This document shows, piece after piece, positions 15,915-24,785 of a stretch of 64,000 nt of DNA (positions within the stretch are counted from its first letter, which is position 1; every line of letters starts with the position of its first letter). The stretch comes from a beta proteobacterium AAP65. GTDB lineage: Bacteria > Pseudomonadota > Gammaproteobacteria > Burkholderiales > Burkholderiaceae_C. Under the pieces are notes generated by a model. That model did no database searches and was not told the DNA's origin. It saw nothing but the letters and a program-made list of their open reading frames with translations. The stretch covers positions 1 to 64,000 of the forward strand of contig LJHW01000021.1 in NCBI GenBank assembly GCA_001295865.1. The letters are read 5' to 3'. Made by a program: the position numbers and the translations under genes.

Positions 15915-17144
15915 ATGGCCCCGCCCGCGCCCCCTGCACGCCCGACACCCCTGCACCCGCACGCCGCCGGCGTTGTCATCGCCGTGGGCGTGTGCGCCGC
16001 GCTGCACGTCGGCAAGCTGGCCCCGGCCGTCACCGCGCTGCAGGCCGCGCTGGGGCTCACGCTGGTGCAGGCGGGCTTTCTGCTCTCGCTGGTGCAGGGC
16101 GCGGGCATGCTGCTCGGCCTGGTGCTGGGCGGCCTGGCCGATGGCCTGGGCGCGCGGCGCAGCATGCTGCTGGGCTTGCTCGTGCTGGCCGCGGCCAGCG
16201 CCGTGGGCGGCAGCGTGGCCGGCGTGCCGGCGCTGATGGCCTGCCGGCTGGCCGAGGGCTTCGGCTTCCTGCTGGTGGTGCTGCCGGCGCCGGGCCTGGT
16301 GCGCGCGCTGGTGCCGCCGGCCCGCGCGACGGCCATGCTGGGGCTGTGGGGCGCCTACATGCCGCTGGCCACGGCGCTGGCGCTGCTGCTGGGGCCGCTG
16401 TGCATCGCCACACTGGGCTGGCGGGCCTGGTGGTGGGCGCTGGCGCTGCTGACGCTGGCCGCAGCCGCGCTGCTGCAGCGCGCGGTGCCGGCGCCCACAC
16501 ACGGCACCGCGGGCGGCCCGCAGCGCCTGCCGCTGGCGCTGCGCCTGCGCCTCACGCTGGGCGCGCCCGGGCCTTGGTGGGTGGCGCTGTGCTTCGCGAT
16601 GTACTCGGCCCAGTGGCTGGCCGTCATCGGCTTCCTGCCGGCCATCTACACGCAGGCCGGCGTGCCCACGGCGGCGCTGGGCGCACTCACGGCGCTGGCC
16701 GCGGCCAGCAACATTGTTGGCAACGTGGCCGCCGGACGGCTGCAGGAGCGCGGCGTGGGGCCGGGCCGTTTGCTGGGCCCGGGCTTCGGGGTGATGGGCG
16801 GCGCGGCGGCGCTGGCCTTCGCCGACCTGGGCTTGCCGCCCTGGGCGCGCTACGCCGCGGTGCTGGCCTTCTCGGGCTTTGGCGGGTTCATCCCGGCCAC
16901 GCTGTTCGCGCAGGCGCTGCGCGTGGCGCCGGGGCCGCAGGCCGTGGCCACCACGGTGGGCTGGGTGCAGCAGGGCTCGGCGCTGGGGCAGTTCGCAGGG
17001 CCCCCGCTGGTGGCCTGGGTGGCCAGCCAGGCCGGCGGCTGGCAGCACACGGGGCTGGCGACGGCCGCCTTTGCGCTGGCCGGGCTGGCAGGCAGCGTGC
17101 TGCTGGTGCGCCACGTTCAAGCCCTGGGCAGCGGCGGTCGATAA
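15915..17144 (+). CDS. MFS transporter
   Basis: A 409-residue carrier with about 12 transmembrane helices. The loop between helices 2 and 3 has the MFS signature (GGLADGLGARRSMLLG). Helix 5 contains a long run of small residues with PxPG-type turns, and the second half begins near residue 210 after a charged loop. It belongs to the broad drug/metabolite or anion-cation group; the substrate cannot be assigned. The ATG at 15915 is close to the divergent acetyltransferase start. A strong GC hairpin follows the gene. Confidence 0.88.
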   Translation: MAPPAPPARPTPLHPHAAGVVIAVGVCAALHVGKLAPAVTALQAALGLTLVQAGFLLSLVQGAGMLLGLVLGGLADGLGARRSMLLGLLVLAAASAVGGSVAGVPALMACRLAEGFGFLLVVLPAPGLVRALVPPARATAMLGLWGAYMPLATALALLLGPLCIATLGWRAWWWALALLTLAAAALLQRAVPAPTHGTAGGPQRLPLALRLRLTLGAPGPWWVALCFAMYSAQWLAVIGFLPAIYTQAGVPTAALGALTALAAASNIVGNVAAGRLQERGVGPGRLLGPGFGVMGGAAALAFADLGLPPWARYAAVLAFSGFGGFIPATLFAQALRVAPGPQAVATTVGWVQQGSALGQFAGPPLVAWVASQAGGWQHTGLATAAFALAGLAGSVLLVRHVQALGSGGR

Positions 17145-17184
17145 AGCGGGTTGCGGCCGCTGTTTCGGCCGTTCGATCGGCCAT

Positions 17185-17208
17185 GGCCGGCGGGCGCCCC
17201 CGCCGGCC
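17185..17208 (+). terminator. GC hairpin after the MFS gene
   Basis: GGCCGGCGGG-CGCC-CCCGCCGGCC forms a perfect 10-bp stem with a 4-base loop, 41 bases after the MFS stop and 35 bases before the DHH gene start. It lacks a T tract, so intrinsic termination is plausible but unproven. Confidence 0.45.
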
Positions 17209-17242
17209 GGCCCCACTCAGCGCACCCCTGGAGCCGCCCCGC

Positions 17243-18184
17243 ATGAACGCCCCCGCCGAACTCAAGTACCGCCTCATCACCCGCAGCGACATGGACGGCC
17301 TGGTCTGCGCCGTGCTGCTGAAGGAGCTGGGCCTCTTGGGCGAGATCGTCTTCCAGCACCCCAAAGACATGCAGGACGGCAAGGTGGCCGTGACCGAGCG
17401 CGACATCATCACCAACCTGCCCTACGTGCCGGGCTGCGGGCTGTGCTTCGACCACCACGCCAGCGAGGCCGAACGCAACAGCGGCACGCCCACGCCCAAC
17501 TACATCCTCCAGCCCGATGCCAAGAGCGCCGCGCGCGTGGTCTACGACCACTACGGCGGCAAAGCCCGCTTCACCCGCATCAGCGACGCGATGATGGAAG
17601 CGGTGGACAAGGCCGACTCCGCCGGCTTCAGCATGCAGGACGTGCTGGAGCCCCAAGGCTGGGAGCTGCTGAGCTTCCTGATGGACGCGCGCACGGGCCT
17701 GGGCCGCTTCCGCGAGTTCCGCGTCTCGAACTACCAGCTGATGATGCAGCTCATCGACTGCTGCCGCGACATGGCCATCGAAGACATCCTCGCGCTGCCC
17801 GACGTGAAGGAGCGCGTAGACCTCTTCTTCGCACAGCACGCGCTCTTCCGCGCGCAGATCGCGCGCGTGGCGCAGGTGCACGGCCCGCTGGTGGTGCTGG
17901 ACCTGCGCCATGAAGAGACCATCTACGCGGGCAACCGCTTCGTCGTCTACGCCATGTACCCGCAGTGCAACATCAGCCTGCACGTGATGTGGGGCCGCGA
18001 GAAGAGCAACACCGTCTACACGGTGGGCAAGAGCATCTTCGACCGCAGCAGCCCGGTGAACGTGGGCGCGCTGATGCTGCAGCACGGCGGTGGCGGCCAC
18101 CACGCCGCCGGCACCTGCCAGGGCTCGAACGACAGCGCCGAGGCGCTGAAGCAGACACTCATCGGCGAACTCTCCCAGCGCTGA
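17243..18184 (+). CDS. DHH-superfamily phosphoesterase
   Basis: A 313-residue cytoplasmic protein. The N-terminal DHH domain shows RSDMDGLVCAVLL (D16, D18) and CFDHHAS (D70, H71, H72), which bind the two catalytic Mn/Mg ions. The C-terminal DHHA1 part ends with MLQHGGGGHHAAGTCQG, the substrate-binding glycine motif. Relatives hydrolyse short RNAs, cyclic dinucleotide products or polyphosphate, and betaproteobacterial members are often labelled exopolyphosphatase-like. The exact substrate is open. It is convergent with the HMG-CoA-lyase-like gene, 18 bases away. Confidence 0.88.
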   Translation: MNAPAELKYRLITRSDMDGLVCAVLLKELGLLGEIVFQHPKDMQDGKVAVTERDIITNLPYVPGCGLCFDHHASEAERNSGTPTPNYILQPDAKSAARVVYDHYGGKARFTRISDAMMEAVDKADSAGFSMQDVLEPQGWELLSFLMDARTGLGRFREFRVSNYQLMMQLIDCCRDMAIEDILALPDVKERVDLFFAQHALFRAQIARVAQVHGPLVVLDLRHEETIYAGNRFVVYAMYPQCNISLHVMWGREKSNTVYTVGKSIFDRSSPVNVGALMLQHGGGGHHAAGTCQGSNDSAEALKQTLIGELSQR

Positions 18185-18202
18185 AGCGCGGGCCTCGGAT
18201 CG

Positions 18203-19177
18203 CTAGGCTGCAAGTTCGCGCGCCAGCGCGCGTTCGCGGATCTGTTCGAAGTCGGCCGGCAGCGGGTGCCGCTGCCAGCGCGGCCCGGCGGCTCCCACGG
18301 CGCTGGGCAGGGCGTGGCCCAGCAGCTCGCGCAGCGTGTGCGCGGCAGGGGCCAGGGCCTCGGTCTTCATGCCGCAATCCAGCCCCAGGCACTGCAGCAG
18401 GTGCACCAGGTCTTCGGTGGCCACGTTGCCGCTGGCGCCGGGCGCATAGGGGCAACCGCCGATGCCGCCCAGGCTGGCGTCGAAACGCGTGACGCCGGCC
18501 TGCAGCGCGGCAAACACGTTGGCGCCGCCCAGGCCGCGCGTGTCGTGGAAGTGCGCCGTCAGCGCCAGCGTGGGGTGCGCCTGCACGATGGCGCTGCACA
18601 GCGTGAGCACCTGCCCGGGGTCGGCCATGCCGGTGGTGTCGCACAGCGTCACGCCCTGCACGCCGAGGTCTGCAAAACGCGCCACCCAGTCGGCCACGGT
18701 GGCCGCCGGCACCGGGCCTTCCATCGGGCACCCGAAGGCACAAGACAGCGACACGTTCACCGCCACGCCGTCCTGCTGCGCCAGGCCAGCGGTCTCGGCC
18801 AGCGTGCGGAAACTCTGCGCCTGCGTCATGCGCAGGTTGGCCAGGTTGTGCGTGGCGCTGGCCGACATCACGAGGTTGAACTCGTCCACACGCCCGTCGA
18901 TGGCACGCTCGCCGCCGCGCACATTGGGCACCAGCGCCGTGTAGACCACGCCCGGCGTGCGCGTGATGCGGCGCATCACGGCCTCGGCATCGCGCAGCGC
19001 CGGGATGGCCGCGGGCGAAACGAAGCTGGTGACTTCGATCTTTGAATACCCCAGCGCCGAGAGCTGGTCGATCCAGGCCACCTTGGCCTCGGTGGGCACG
19101 AAGACGCTTTCCATCTGCAAGCCGTCGCGCGGGGCGACCTCGTGCACGTGGATGCGGGTGGCGGGCAGGGGGAGCAT
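18203..19177 (-). CDS. Hydroxymethylglutaryl-CoA lyase family enzyme
   Basis: A 324-residue TIM-barrel lyase. Residues R17-D18 (APRDGLQ), H209/H211 (AHFHDTRG) and C242 (GGIGGCPYAPGASGN) match the metal-binding and catalytic residues of HMG-CoA lyase. The reaction is a retro-aldol (Claisen) cleavage of a branched 3-hydroxyacyl-CoA such as HMG-CoA or citramalyl-CoA. It is the last gene of a Bug / isomerase / CoA-transferase / lyase operon, 11 bases after the CoA-transferase, which probably makes its CoA thioester. That context suggests catabolism of an imported hydroxylated dicarboxylic acid rather than leucine degradation. Confidence 0.9.
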   Translation of the reverse strand: MLPLPATRIHVHEVAPRDGLQMESVFVPTEAKVAWIDQLSALGYSKIEVTSFVSPAAIPALRDAEAVMRRITRTPGVVYTALVPNVRGGERAIDGRVDEFNLVMSASATHNLANLRMTQAQSFRTLAETAGLAQQDGVAVNVSLSCAFGCPMEGPVPAATVADWVARFADLGVQGVTLCDTTGMADPGQVLTLCSAIVQAHPTLALTAHFHDTRGLGGANVFAALQAGVTRFDASLGGIGGCPYAPGASGNVATEDLVHLLQCLGLDCGMKTEALAPAAHTLRELLGHALPSAVGAAGPRWQRHPLPADFEQIRERALARELAA

Positions 19178-19188
19178 GGCAGGGGCCT

Positions 19189-20376
19189 TCAGCTTTCGTC
19201 GTTGGCCGCGGGCCAGCCGGTGCCGGCGCGCACGGCGCCCAGCACGGCTTCGGTGTGCTGGCCCAGGCGTGGCGCTGGGCTGTGCAGGCGGCCGGGCGTG
19301 GCCGCGAGCTTGGGCACGATGCCGGGCACCTTCAAGGGCCGACCTTCGACGTCCTGCGTCTGCAAGATCATCTCGCGCGCCAGGTACTGCGGGTCGGTGG
19401 CGATGTCGGCCACCGTGTAGATGCGGCCCACGGGCACGCCCGCGGCTTCCAGGGTGGTGATGACCTCGGTGATGGGCCGCTGCAGCGTCCAGGCTTCGAT
19501 GGCCGCGTCGATCTCGGCCACACGCGCCACGCGGCCATCGTTGCGCGCCAGGCCCGGGTCTTGGCCCAGGTCGCTGCGCCCGATGGCGGCCATCAGCCGG
19601 CGGAAGATGCTGTCGCCATTGCCGGCCACCAGCACGTAGGCGCCATCACCACATCGGTAGGCGTTGCTGGGCGCAATGCCCGGCAGCGCACTGCCGGCCG
19701 CGCCGCGCACGGCGCCGAAGGCGTCGTACTCGGGCAGCAGGCTCTCCATCACGTTGAAGACGCTCTCGTACAGCGCCACGTCGACCATCTGGCCCTGGCC
19801 GCCGTTCATTTCGCGGTGGCGCAGCGCCGTCAGCACGCCGATCACGCCGTGCAACGCGGCCAGCGTGTCGCCGATGCTCACGCCCACACGCACCGGCACG
19901 CGGCCGGGCTCGGCGGTGAGGTGGCGCAGGCCGCCCATGGCCTCGCCCAGCACACCGAAGCCCGGCTTGTTGGCGTACGGCCCGGTCTGCCCGAAGCCGC
20001 TGATGCGCAGCATGATGAGCTTGGGGTTCAGCGCGTGCAGCGCCTCCCAACCCAGGCCCCACCCTTCCAGCGTGCCGGGCTTGAAGTTCTCGATCAGCAC
20101 GTCGGCCTGCTCGGCCAGCGCGCGCACGGCCTGCTGGCCTTCGGGCGTCTTGAGGTCCAGCGCCACGCTGCGTTTGTTGCGGCTCTGCACCTCCCACCAG
20201 ACGCTGGTGCCTTCGCGCAGCAGCCGCCATTGGCGCAGCGGGTCGCCGCCTTCGCTGGCTTCGATCTTGATGACGTCGGCGCCGAAATCGGCCAGCGTCT
20301 TGCCGGCGAAAGGGCCGGCGATGAGCTGGCCCAGTTCCAGCACCTTCAGGCCTTGCAGTGCGTCGCGGGTGGGCAT
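19189..20376 (-). CDS. CaiB/BaiF (class III) CoA transferase
   Basis: A 395-residue enzyme of the formyl-CoA transferase type. D170 in GVSIGDTLAALHG is placed as the catalytic aspartate, and the N-terminal GLKVLELGQLIAGPFAGKTLADFGADVIKIE is classic for the family. It activates a carboxylic acid by moving CoA from a donor such as succinyl-CoA. GGAGG precedes ATG 20376. The gene lies between the maleate-isomerase-like gene and the lyase, so it probably feeds the lyase. The acid is not known. Confidence 0.93.
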   Translation of the reverse strand: MPTRDALQGLKVLELGQLIAGPFAGKTLADFGADVIKIEASEGGDPLRQWRLLREGTSVWWEVQSRNKRSVALDLKTPEGQQAVRALAEQADVLIENFKPGTLEGWGLGWEALHALNPKLIMLRISGFGQTGPYANKPGFGVLGEAMGGLRHLTAEPGRVPVRVGVSIGDTLAALHGVIGVLTALRHREMNGGQGQMVDVALYESVFNVMESLLPEYDAFGAVRGAAGSALPGIAPSNAYRCGDGAYVLVAGNGDSIFRRLMAAIGRSDLGQDPGLARNDGRVARVAEIDAAIEAWTLQRPITEVITTLEAAGVPVGRIYTVADIATDPQYLAREMILQTQDVEGRPLKVPGIVPKLAATPGRLHSPAPRLGQHTEAVLGAVRAGTGWPAANDES

Positions 20377-20396
20377 GCGAGCAACCTCCGGTCGGA

Positions 20397-21152
20397 TCAG
20401 TACGCGCCCGACAACAAGGCGCCCGCGCCGGGCGACACCGCCGGCAGGTTCAGCGCCTTCAGCATGCGCCACGTGGTGCAGACCGATGAACTGACCACAG
20501 GCAGGCCGATGCGGTCTTGCACCGGCTGCACGCTGGCCAGGCTGGGCATCTGCACGCAGGCGCTGATGACCACCGCGTCGCAGTTGGCGGTGTTCAGGCG
20601 CTGGCTGATCTCGATGGGCGCGCGCGGGTCTTGAGCGCCCACTTCGAGGTTGTCGCTGATCTCCAGGCTCAGCGCGTCCAGCACCTCGATGCCCTGGTGC
20701 TCGATGTAATCGACCACCAGCGCCGTCAGCGGCTTCATGTAGGGCGTGAGCATGGCGATCTTCTTCGCGCCCAGGGCCTGCAGGCCTTCGATCAGCGCAC
20801 CGGCGCTCGTCACCACCGGCGCGGGGCCTTCGTTCTGCAGCGTCAGCGCGCGCAGTCGCTGTTCGCTCACGCAGTGGTAGCCGCGGCCCATGGCCATGAT
20901 GGCCACCAGGCAGGCGTAGCCGAGCACATCCACGCGTGCATCGCTCAGCTCGAGCGCGCAGCGGTCGCTGTCGGCGTCCATCTTCGCGAGCTCTTCCTTC
21001 GTCACGTGTTTCATGCGCATGCGCGCCGAGTGGAAGCTGAAACGCTCGGGCGCCACGCCCTCGCGGGCGCGCAGCATGGCCGGGATCTCGGTCTCCATCG
21101 TGGTGTTGGAGCTCGGCACGATCTGGCCGATGCGGTAGTGGGTGCGCGGCAT
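20397..21152 (-). CDS. Maleate isomerase / arylmalonate decarboxylase family enzyme
   Basis: A 251-residue member of the Asp/Glu racemase superfamily. The N-terminus THYRIGQIVPSSNTTMETEI and the paired catalytic cysteines C81 (LGYACLVAIM) and C199 (ISACVQMPS) are those of maleate cis-trans isomerases, which convert maleate to fumarate. Decarboxylase or racemase activity on a related malonate is an alternative. ATG 21152 is preferred; an in-frame TTG four codons upstream is possible. It follows the Bug gene by 8 bases. A dicarboxylate substrate delivered by the Bug-linked transporter would fit. Confidence 0.88.
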   Translation of the reverse strand: MPRTHYRIGQIVPSSNTTMETEIPAMLRAREGVAPERFSFHSARMRMKHVTKEELAKMDADSDRCALELSDARVDVLGYACLVAIMAMGRGYHCVSEQRLRALTLQNEGPAPVVTSAGALIEGLQALGAKKIAMLTPYMKPLTALVVDYIEHQGIEVLDALSLEISDNLEVGAQDPRAPIEISQRLNTANCDAVVISACVQMPSLASVQPVQDRIGLPVVSSSVCTTWRMLKALNLPAVSPGAGALLSGAY

Positions 21153-21160
21153 GGCGGGGC

Positions 21161-22141
21161 TCAATCTGCCTGGATGTTCTTGGCCTTGATGACACTGCCC
21201 CAGTACTGGGTCTCCTGGGTCACCAGCTTGCCCAGGCCGGCCGGGTCCATGTAGCGGATCTCGATGCCGGTCCTGTCGGCCACGGCCTTGGCTTCGGGCG
21301 TGGCGAGTGCGGCCTTCACCTTCTCGGTGAGCAGCTGGATGACGGCCGGCGGCGTGCCGGCCGGCGCGAACAGGCCCACCCAGGCTTCGACCTCGAACCC
21401 GGGCATGCCCGCCTCGGCCGTGGTGGGCACGTTGGGCAGGCCCGGATGGCGGCTCTTGCCGGTGACGGCGTAGGCCTTGAGCTTGCCGGCCTGCACGTGC
21501 TGCATCACCGAAGGCGGCGTGGTCATGAACACCTGCACCTGGCCGCCCAGCACGTCGGCAATCGCCGCGCCACTGCCTTTGTAGGGCACGTGCGTCATCT
21601 CGGTGCCGGTGTTCACCAGCAGCAGCTCAGTGCCCACGTGCGACAGCGAGCCTATGCCCTGCGAGGCGTAGTTCAGCTTGCCCGGGTTGGCCTTCACGTA
21701 GCCGATGAAGTCTTTCAGCGTGTTGGGCGCCACGCTGGGGTGCGCGGCGATCACGTTGGTGGCCGCGGTGAGCAGCGCCACGGGCACGAAGTCCTTCTGC
21801 GCCCAGGGCATCTTGCTGAACATCGAGGGGTTGCCCACGTGGTAGGCCGAGTAGCTGATCAGCAGCGTGTAGCCGTCGGCCGGCGCCTTGGCCACCTGGC
21901 CGTAGGCGATGTTGCCGCTGGCACCGCCCTTGTTCTCGATGACCACGCTCTGGCCCAGCAGCTTGGCCAGCGGGTCGCCGAGCAGGCGCGCCGAGGTGTC
22001 CACCACACCGCCGGGCGGGTTGGGCACGACGAAGGTGATGGGCTTGGCCGGGTAGGCCTGCGCGTAGGCAGCGCCGGTGAAGGGCGCGGTCACGGCCAGG
22101 GTGGCGGCAGCGGCAAGCAGGGCACGGCGGGGGTGGCGCAT
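21161..22141 (-). CDS. Bug family periplasmic binding protein
   Basis: A 326-residue TctC-type receptor with Sec signal at residues 1-27 (ALLAAAATLAVTAPFTGAAYAQ). The mature part begins AYPAKPITFVVPNPPGGVVDTSARLL and holds VIENKGGASGNIAYGQVAK. It leads the organic-acid operon (Bug, isomerase, CoA transferase, lyase), and its upstream region is shared with a divergent LysR gene. The product probably binds the acid degraded by the enzymes encoded behind it. Membrane components must be elsewhere. Confidence 0.92.
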   Translation of the reverse strand: MRHPRRALLAAAATLAVTAPFTGAAYAQAYPAKPITFVVPNPPGGVVDTSARLLGDPLAKLLGQSVVIENKGGASGNIAYGQVAKAPADGYTLLISYSAYHVGNPSMFSKMPWAQKDFVPVALLTAATNVIAAHPSVAPNTLKDFIGYVKANPGKLNYASQGIGSLSHVGTELLLVNTGTEMTHVPYKGSGAAIADVLGGQVQVFMTTPPSVMQHVQAGKLKAYAVTGKSRHPGLPNVPTTAEAGMPGFEVEAWVGLFAPAGTPPAVIQLLTEKVKAALATPEAKAVADRTGIEIRYMDPAGLGKLVTQETQYWGSVIKAKNIQAD

Positions 22142-22249
22142 CAGGGGTCTCCGGTCTTGTGGTGGGTCGGTCAGCGTGAGGGGCGGGGCGCCGCTTGAGC
22201 AGCGCGCCGCGCATGGTGGCCGCGCCGCAACCGGCCTGGGTACACATCT

Positions 22250-22278
22250 GGTTGACACATCCTCAACCGCTGGTTGAG
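22250..22278. promoter_or_regulatory. Operator-like triple half-sites between Bug operon and LysR gene
   Basis: Three copies of one half-site alternate in orientation: GGTTGA (22250-22255), TCAACC (22263-22268, part of CTCAACC) and GGTTGAG (22272-22278). They form a 6-7-6 and a 7-3-7 inverted repeat. The site is 24 bases upstream of the LysR start, in the 160-base divergent region. LysR regulators commonly bind such repeats to control themselves and a divergent operon. Confidence 0.6.
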
Positions 22279-22301
22279 CATCGAAGGCTGCACCCCGCGC
22301 C

Positions 22302-23204
22302 ATGGCCATCAACCTCAACCGCTTCGACCTCACCACGCTGCGCCTCTTCGTGGCCGCCGTGGACACCGGCAGCCTCACCGCGGGCGCCGAGCGGCTGGAT
22401 GTCTCGCTGGCCGCGGCCAGCAAACGCATCGCCGAGCTGGAAGCCCACGTCGGCACGCCGCTGCTGGAACGCAGCAAGCGCGGCGTGGTGCCCACCGATG
22501 CCGGCCAGACGCTGCTGCCGCACGCCGTGGAGATGGTGGCGCGCCTGGAGCAGCTGGCGCTGGCCATGGGCGATGTACGCCGCGGCACCGGCGGCCACCT
22601 GCGCCTGTGGGCCAACACCTCGGCCTTCGGCGGTTTTCTGCCGGCGCTGCTGGCGCGTTTTGCGCAGGCCCACCCGCAGGTGGTGCTCGACCTGGAAGAC
22701 GCCATCAGCGAAGACGCGGTGCGCGCCGTGGCCCGCGGCGCGGCCGAGCTGGCCGTCATCGGCGAGAACACCGCCGCCGAGGGCCTGCAGACCCTGTTGT
22801 GCCACACCGACGAGCTGGTGCTGATGCTGCCGGCCGGCCATGCGCTGGCCACCGGCGAGCCGGTGCCGCTGCACACGCTGCTGGCGCACGACCTCGTGGC
22901 CTTCGGCCGCGCCACCTCGCTCACACGCCAGCTGGCCGCGGCCGCCGAAGCGGCGCACCGGCCGCTGCGCATCCGCGCGCAGGTGCGCAGCTTCGACGCC
23001 ATGGCGCGCATGGTCAGCGCCGGTCTCGGCCTGGCGGTGCTGCCGCGCGAAGGGGCCGCGCCTTACGTGCGCGCGCTGGGCCTGGCGCTGGCGCCCATCA
23101 GCGGCATGCGCACCGAGCGGCAGCTGCTGCTGGCGCTGCGCGAACGCAGCGCGCTGTCACCTGCCGCACAGGCCTTCGTGCGCCTGGCGGTGCCGGCGGG
23201 CTGA
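22302..23204 (+). CDS. LysR-family transcriptional regulator
   Basis: A 300-residue regulator. The N-terminal winged HTH covers about residues 8-67 (LTTLRLFVAAVDTGSLTAGA..., LLERSKRGVVPTDAG). The C-terminal type-2 periplasmic-binding-like domain would sense a small effector. It is divergent from the Bug/isomerase/CoA-transferase/lyase operon and very probably controls it, with a pathway acid or CoA ester as inducer. The triple half-sites just ahead of its ATG suit autoregulation. Confidence 0.93.
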   Translation: MAINLNRFDLTTLRLFVAAVDTGSLTAGAERLDVSLAAASKRIAELEAHVGTPLLERSKRGVVPTDAGQTLLPHAVEMVARLEQLALAMGDVRRGTGGHLRLWANTSAFGGFLPALLARFAQAHPQVVLDLEDAISEDAVRAVARGAAELAVIGENTAAEGLQTLLCHTDELVLMLPAGHALATGEPVPLHTLLAHDLVAFGRATSLTRQLAAAAEAAHRPLRIRAQVRSFDAMARMVSAGLGLAVLPREGAAPYVRALGLALAPISGMRTERQLLLALRERSALSPAAQAFVRLAVPAG

Positions 23205-23243
23205 GGCCCACGGCTCCTTTTCAAACCCGCTCTTCGGAACCCC

Positions 23244-24092
23244 ATGCTCATCACCCTCGAACCCGGCGTGCGCCTGTTTGTCGACATCGAAGGCCCCGGC
23301 TTCGTGCCCGACGGCCCGCAGCTGCGCGAAAAACCCACGCTCATCCTGCTGCACGGCGGCCCGGGCTACGACCATTCCAGCTTCAAGCCGCTGTTCAGCC
23401 GCTTGGCCGATGTGGCGCAGATCGTCTACATCGACCACCGCGGCCACGGCCGCAGCGACCGCCGCCCTGCGGCCGAGTGGACGCTGGACACCTTCGCCGA
23501 CGACGTGGTGAGGCTTTGCGAAGCTCTCGGCATCGAAAAACCCATCGTGCTGGGCCAGAGCTTCGGCGGCTTCGTCGCGCAGCGTTACCTGGCGCGCCAC
23601 CCGGCGCACCCGGCCAAGGTGGTGCTCAGCAGCACCAGCCACCACCTGGGGCTGGAGCGCAAGGTGGAAGCCTTCACGCGCTTCGGCGGGCCCGAAGCTG
23701 GCGCGGCGGCGCGGGCCTTCTGGACCAACCCTTGCCCCGAGACCTGGGCGCCGTACAACACGCACTGCCGCGACGTCTACAACCCCACGCCCGGCGACCC
23801 GGTGGCGCGGGCGCGCACGCTGATGAACGAAGACATCCTCTTCACCAGCGCCAGCGGCGAGCAACAGACCATGCAGCTGCTGCCCGGCCTGGCGCGCGTT
23901 CAGTGCCCGGTGCTGGTGATGGCGGGTGAGCTCGACCCGGTCACGCCGCTGGCCGATGCGCAAGACATCGCCGCGGCCATTCCGGCGCCCTGGGGCCGGC
24001 TCGTCACCTTCCCCAAGGCCGGCCACGGCGCCTGGCGCGATTGCCCCGACGAAGCGATGGCGCTGCTGCGCCAGTTCATCACGGCAGCCTGA
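23244..24092 (+). CDS. Alpha/beta hydrolase, proline-iminopeptidase-like
   Basis: A 282-residue cytoplasmic hydrolase. The oxyanion motif HGGPG is at 37-41 and the nucleophile S106 lies in GQSFGG. Acid D231 (AGELDPVTP) and base H261 (KAGHGAW) complete the triad. HGGPG is typical of the prolyl iminopeptidase branch, which includes peptidases, lactonases and esterases. The gene follows the LysR gene by 39 bases in the same direction. Its last 14 bases overlap the 3' end of the convergent lipoprotein gene. Substrate unknown. Confidence 0.87.
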   Translation: MLITLEPGVRLFVDIEGPGFVPDGPQLREKPTLILLHGGPGYDHSSFKPLFSRLADVAQIVYIDHRGHGRSDRRPAAEWTLDTFADDVVRLCEALGIEKPIVLGQSFGGFVAQRYLARHPAHPAKVVLSSTSHHLGLERKVEAFTRFGGPEAGAAARAFWTNPCPETWAPYNTHCRDVYNPTPGDPVARARTLMNEDILFTSASGEQQTMQLLPGLARVQCPVLVMAGELDPVTPLADAQDIAAAIPAPWGRLVTFPKAGHGAWRDCPDEAMALLRQFITAA

Positions 24093-24744
24093 GTTCGGCG
24101 CGGCGGTTTTTCGCCCAGGCTTCAGGCGTGCGCGCGGGGTCGACCGGGCGCGTGTCACCGAAGCTCACGGCCTCCAGGCGCTCGGGCGACACGCCCAGCA
24201 GCGCCAGCGCCTTGAGCACCGCCTCGGCGCGTTTCTGGCCGAGCGCGAGGTTGTATTCGCTGCCGCCGCGTTCGTCGGCATGGCCTTCCACCACCACGCG
24301 CAGGCCGGGCTGGGCGTTCAGGGCCGCGGCGTGGGCTTCCAGCAGCGTGAGGAAGCCGGGTTCGAGCTCGTAGCTGTCGAAGGCGAACTGCACGGTGCGC
24401 GCCTCGGGCGCCTGCGGCGCTGCGGCAGCTGCGCCGGCCGCCGCCGAGGCTGCAGCGGCCGGCGCTGGGGCCACCACGGGTGCGACAGTGGAAGCCGCTG
24501 CAGCCGCCGCAGGGCGCCCGGGAGCGCGCTGCGTGTTGGCTTGGCGGCGCGCCGCGGCAGCGGCTTCTTCCTGCGCTTTGGCCGCGGCTTCGGCCTCGCG
24601 CGTGGCCCACACGGTGGTGCTGGGCGTGCGCGTGACGACGGCGCCGCGCTCGTCGGGGGGCAGGGGCTGCGTGGCGCAGCCGGTCAGCAAGAGCAGCGCG
24701 GCCAGGCCGGCGGTGAGCAGGGGGCGGGGCAGGGTCGGTTTCAT
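24079..24744 (-). CDS. OmpA/Pal-like peptidoglycan-associated lipoprotein
   Basis: A 221-residue lipoprotein. The signal sequence ends in the lipobox LLTGC with C23 as the lipidated residue. An Ala/Pro/Gln-rich linker (about 60-120) is followed by an OmpA-like domain: VQFAFDSYELEPG, VVEGHADERGGSEYNLALGQKRAEAV and a terminal NRRAELRL. It should sit in the outer membrane and hold peptidoglycan. The linker is longer than in classical Pal, and tol genes are not adjacent, so it is a paralogue rather than certain Pal. ATG 24744 places the lipobox correctly; ATG 24768 is also in frame. Confidence 0.88.
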   Translation of the reverse strand: MKPTLPRPLLTAGLAALLLLTGCATQPLPPDERGAVVTRTPSTTVWATREAEAAAKAQEEAAAAARRQANTQRAPGRPAAAAAASTVAPVVAPAPAAAASAAAGAAAAAPQAPEARTVQFAFDSYELEPGFLTLLEAHAAALNAQPGLRVVVEGHADERGGSEYNLALGQKRAEAVLKALALLGVSPERLEAVSFGDTRPVDPARTPEAWAKNRRAELRLP

Positions 24745-24785
24745 CGTCTCGGCAAGCAGTGCAGCCATGCGGGTGCGTCTGACGC

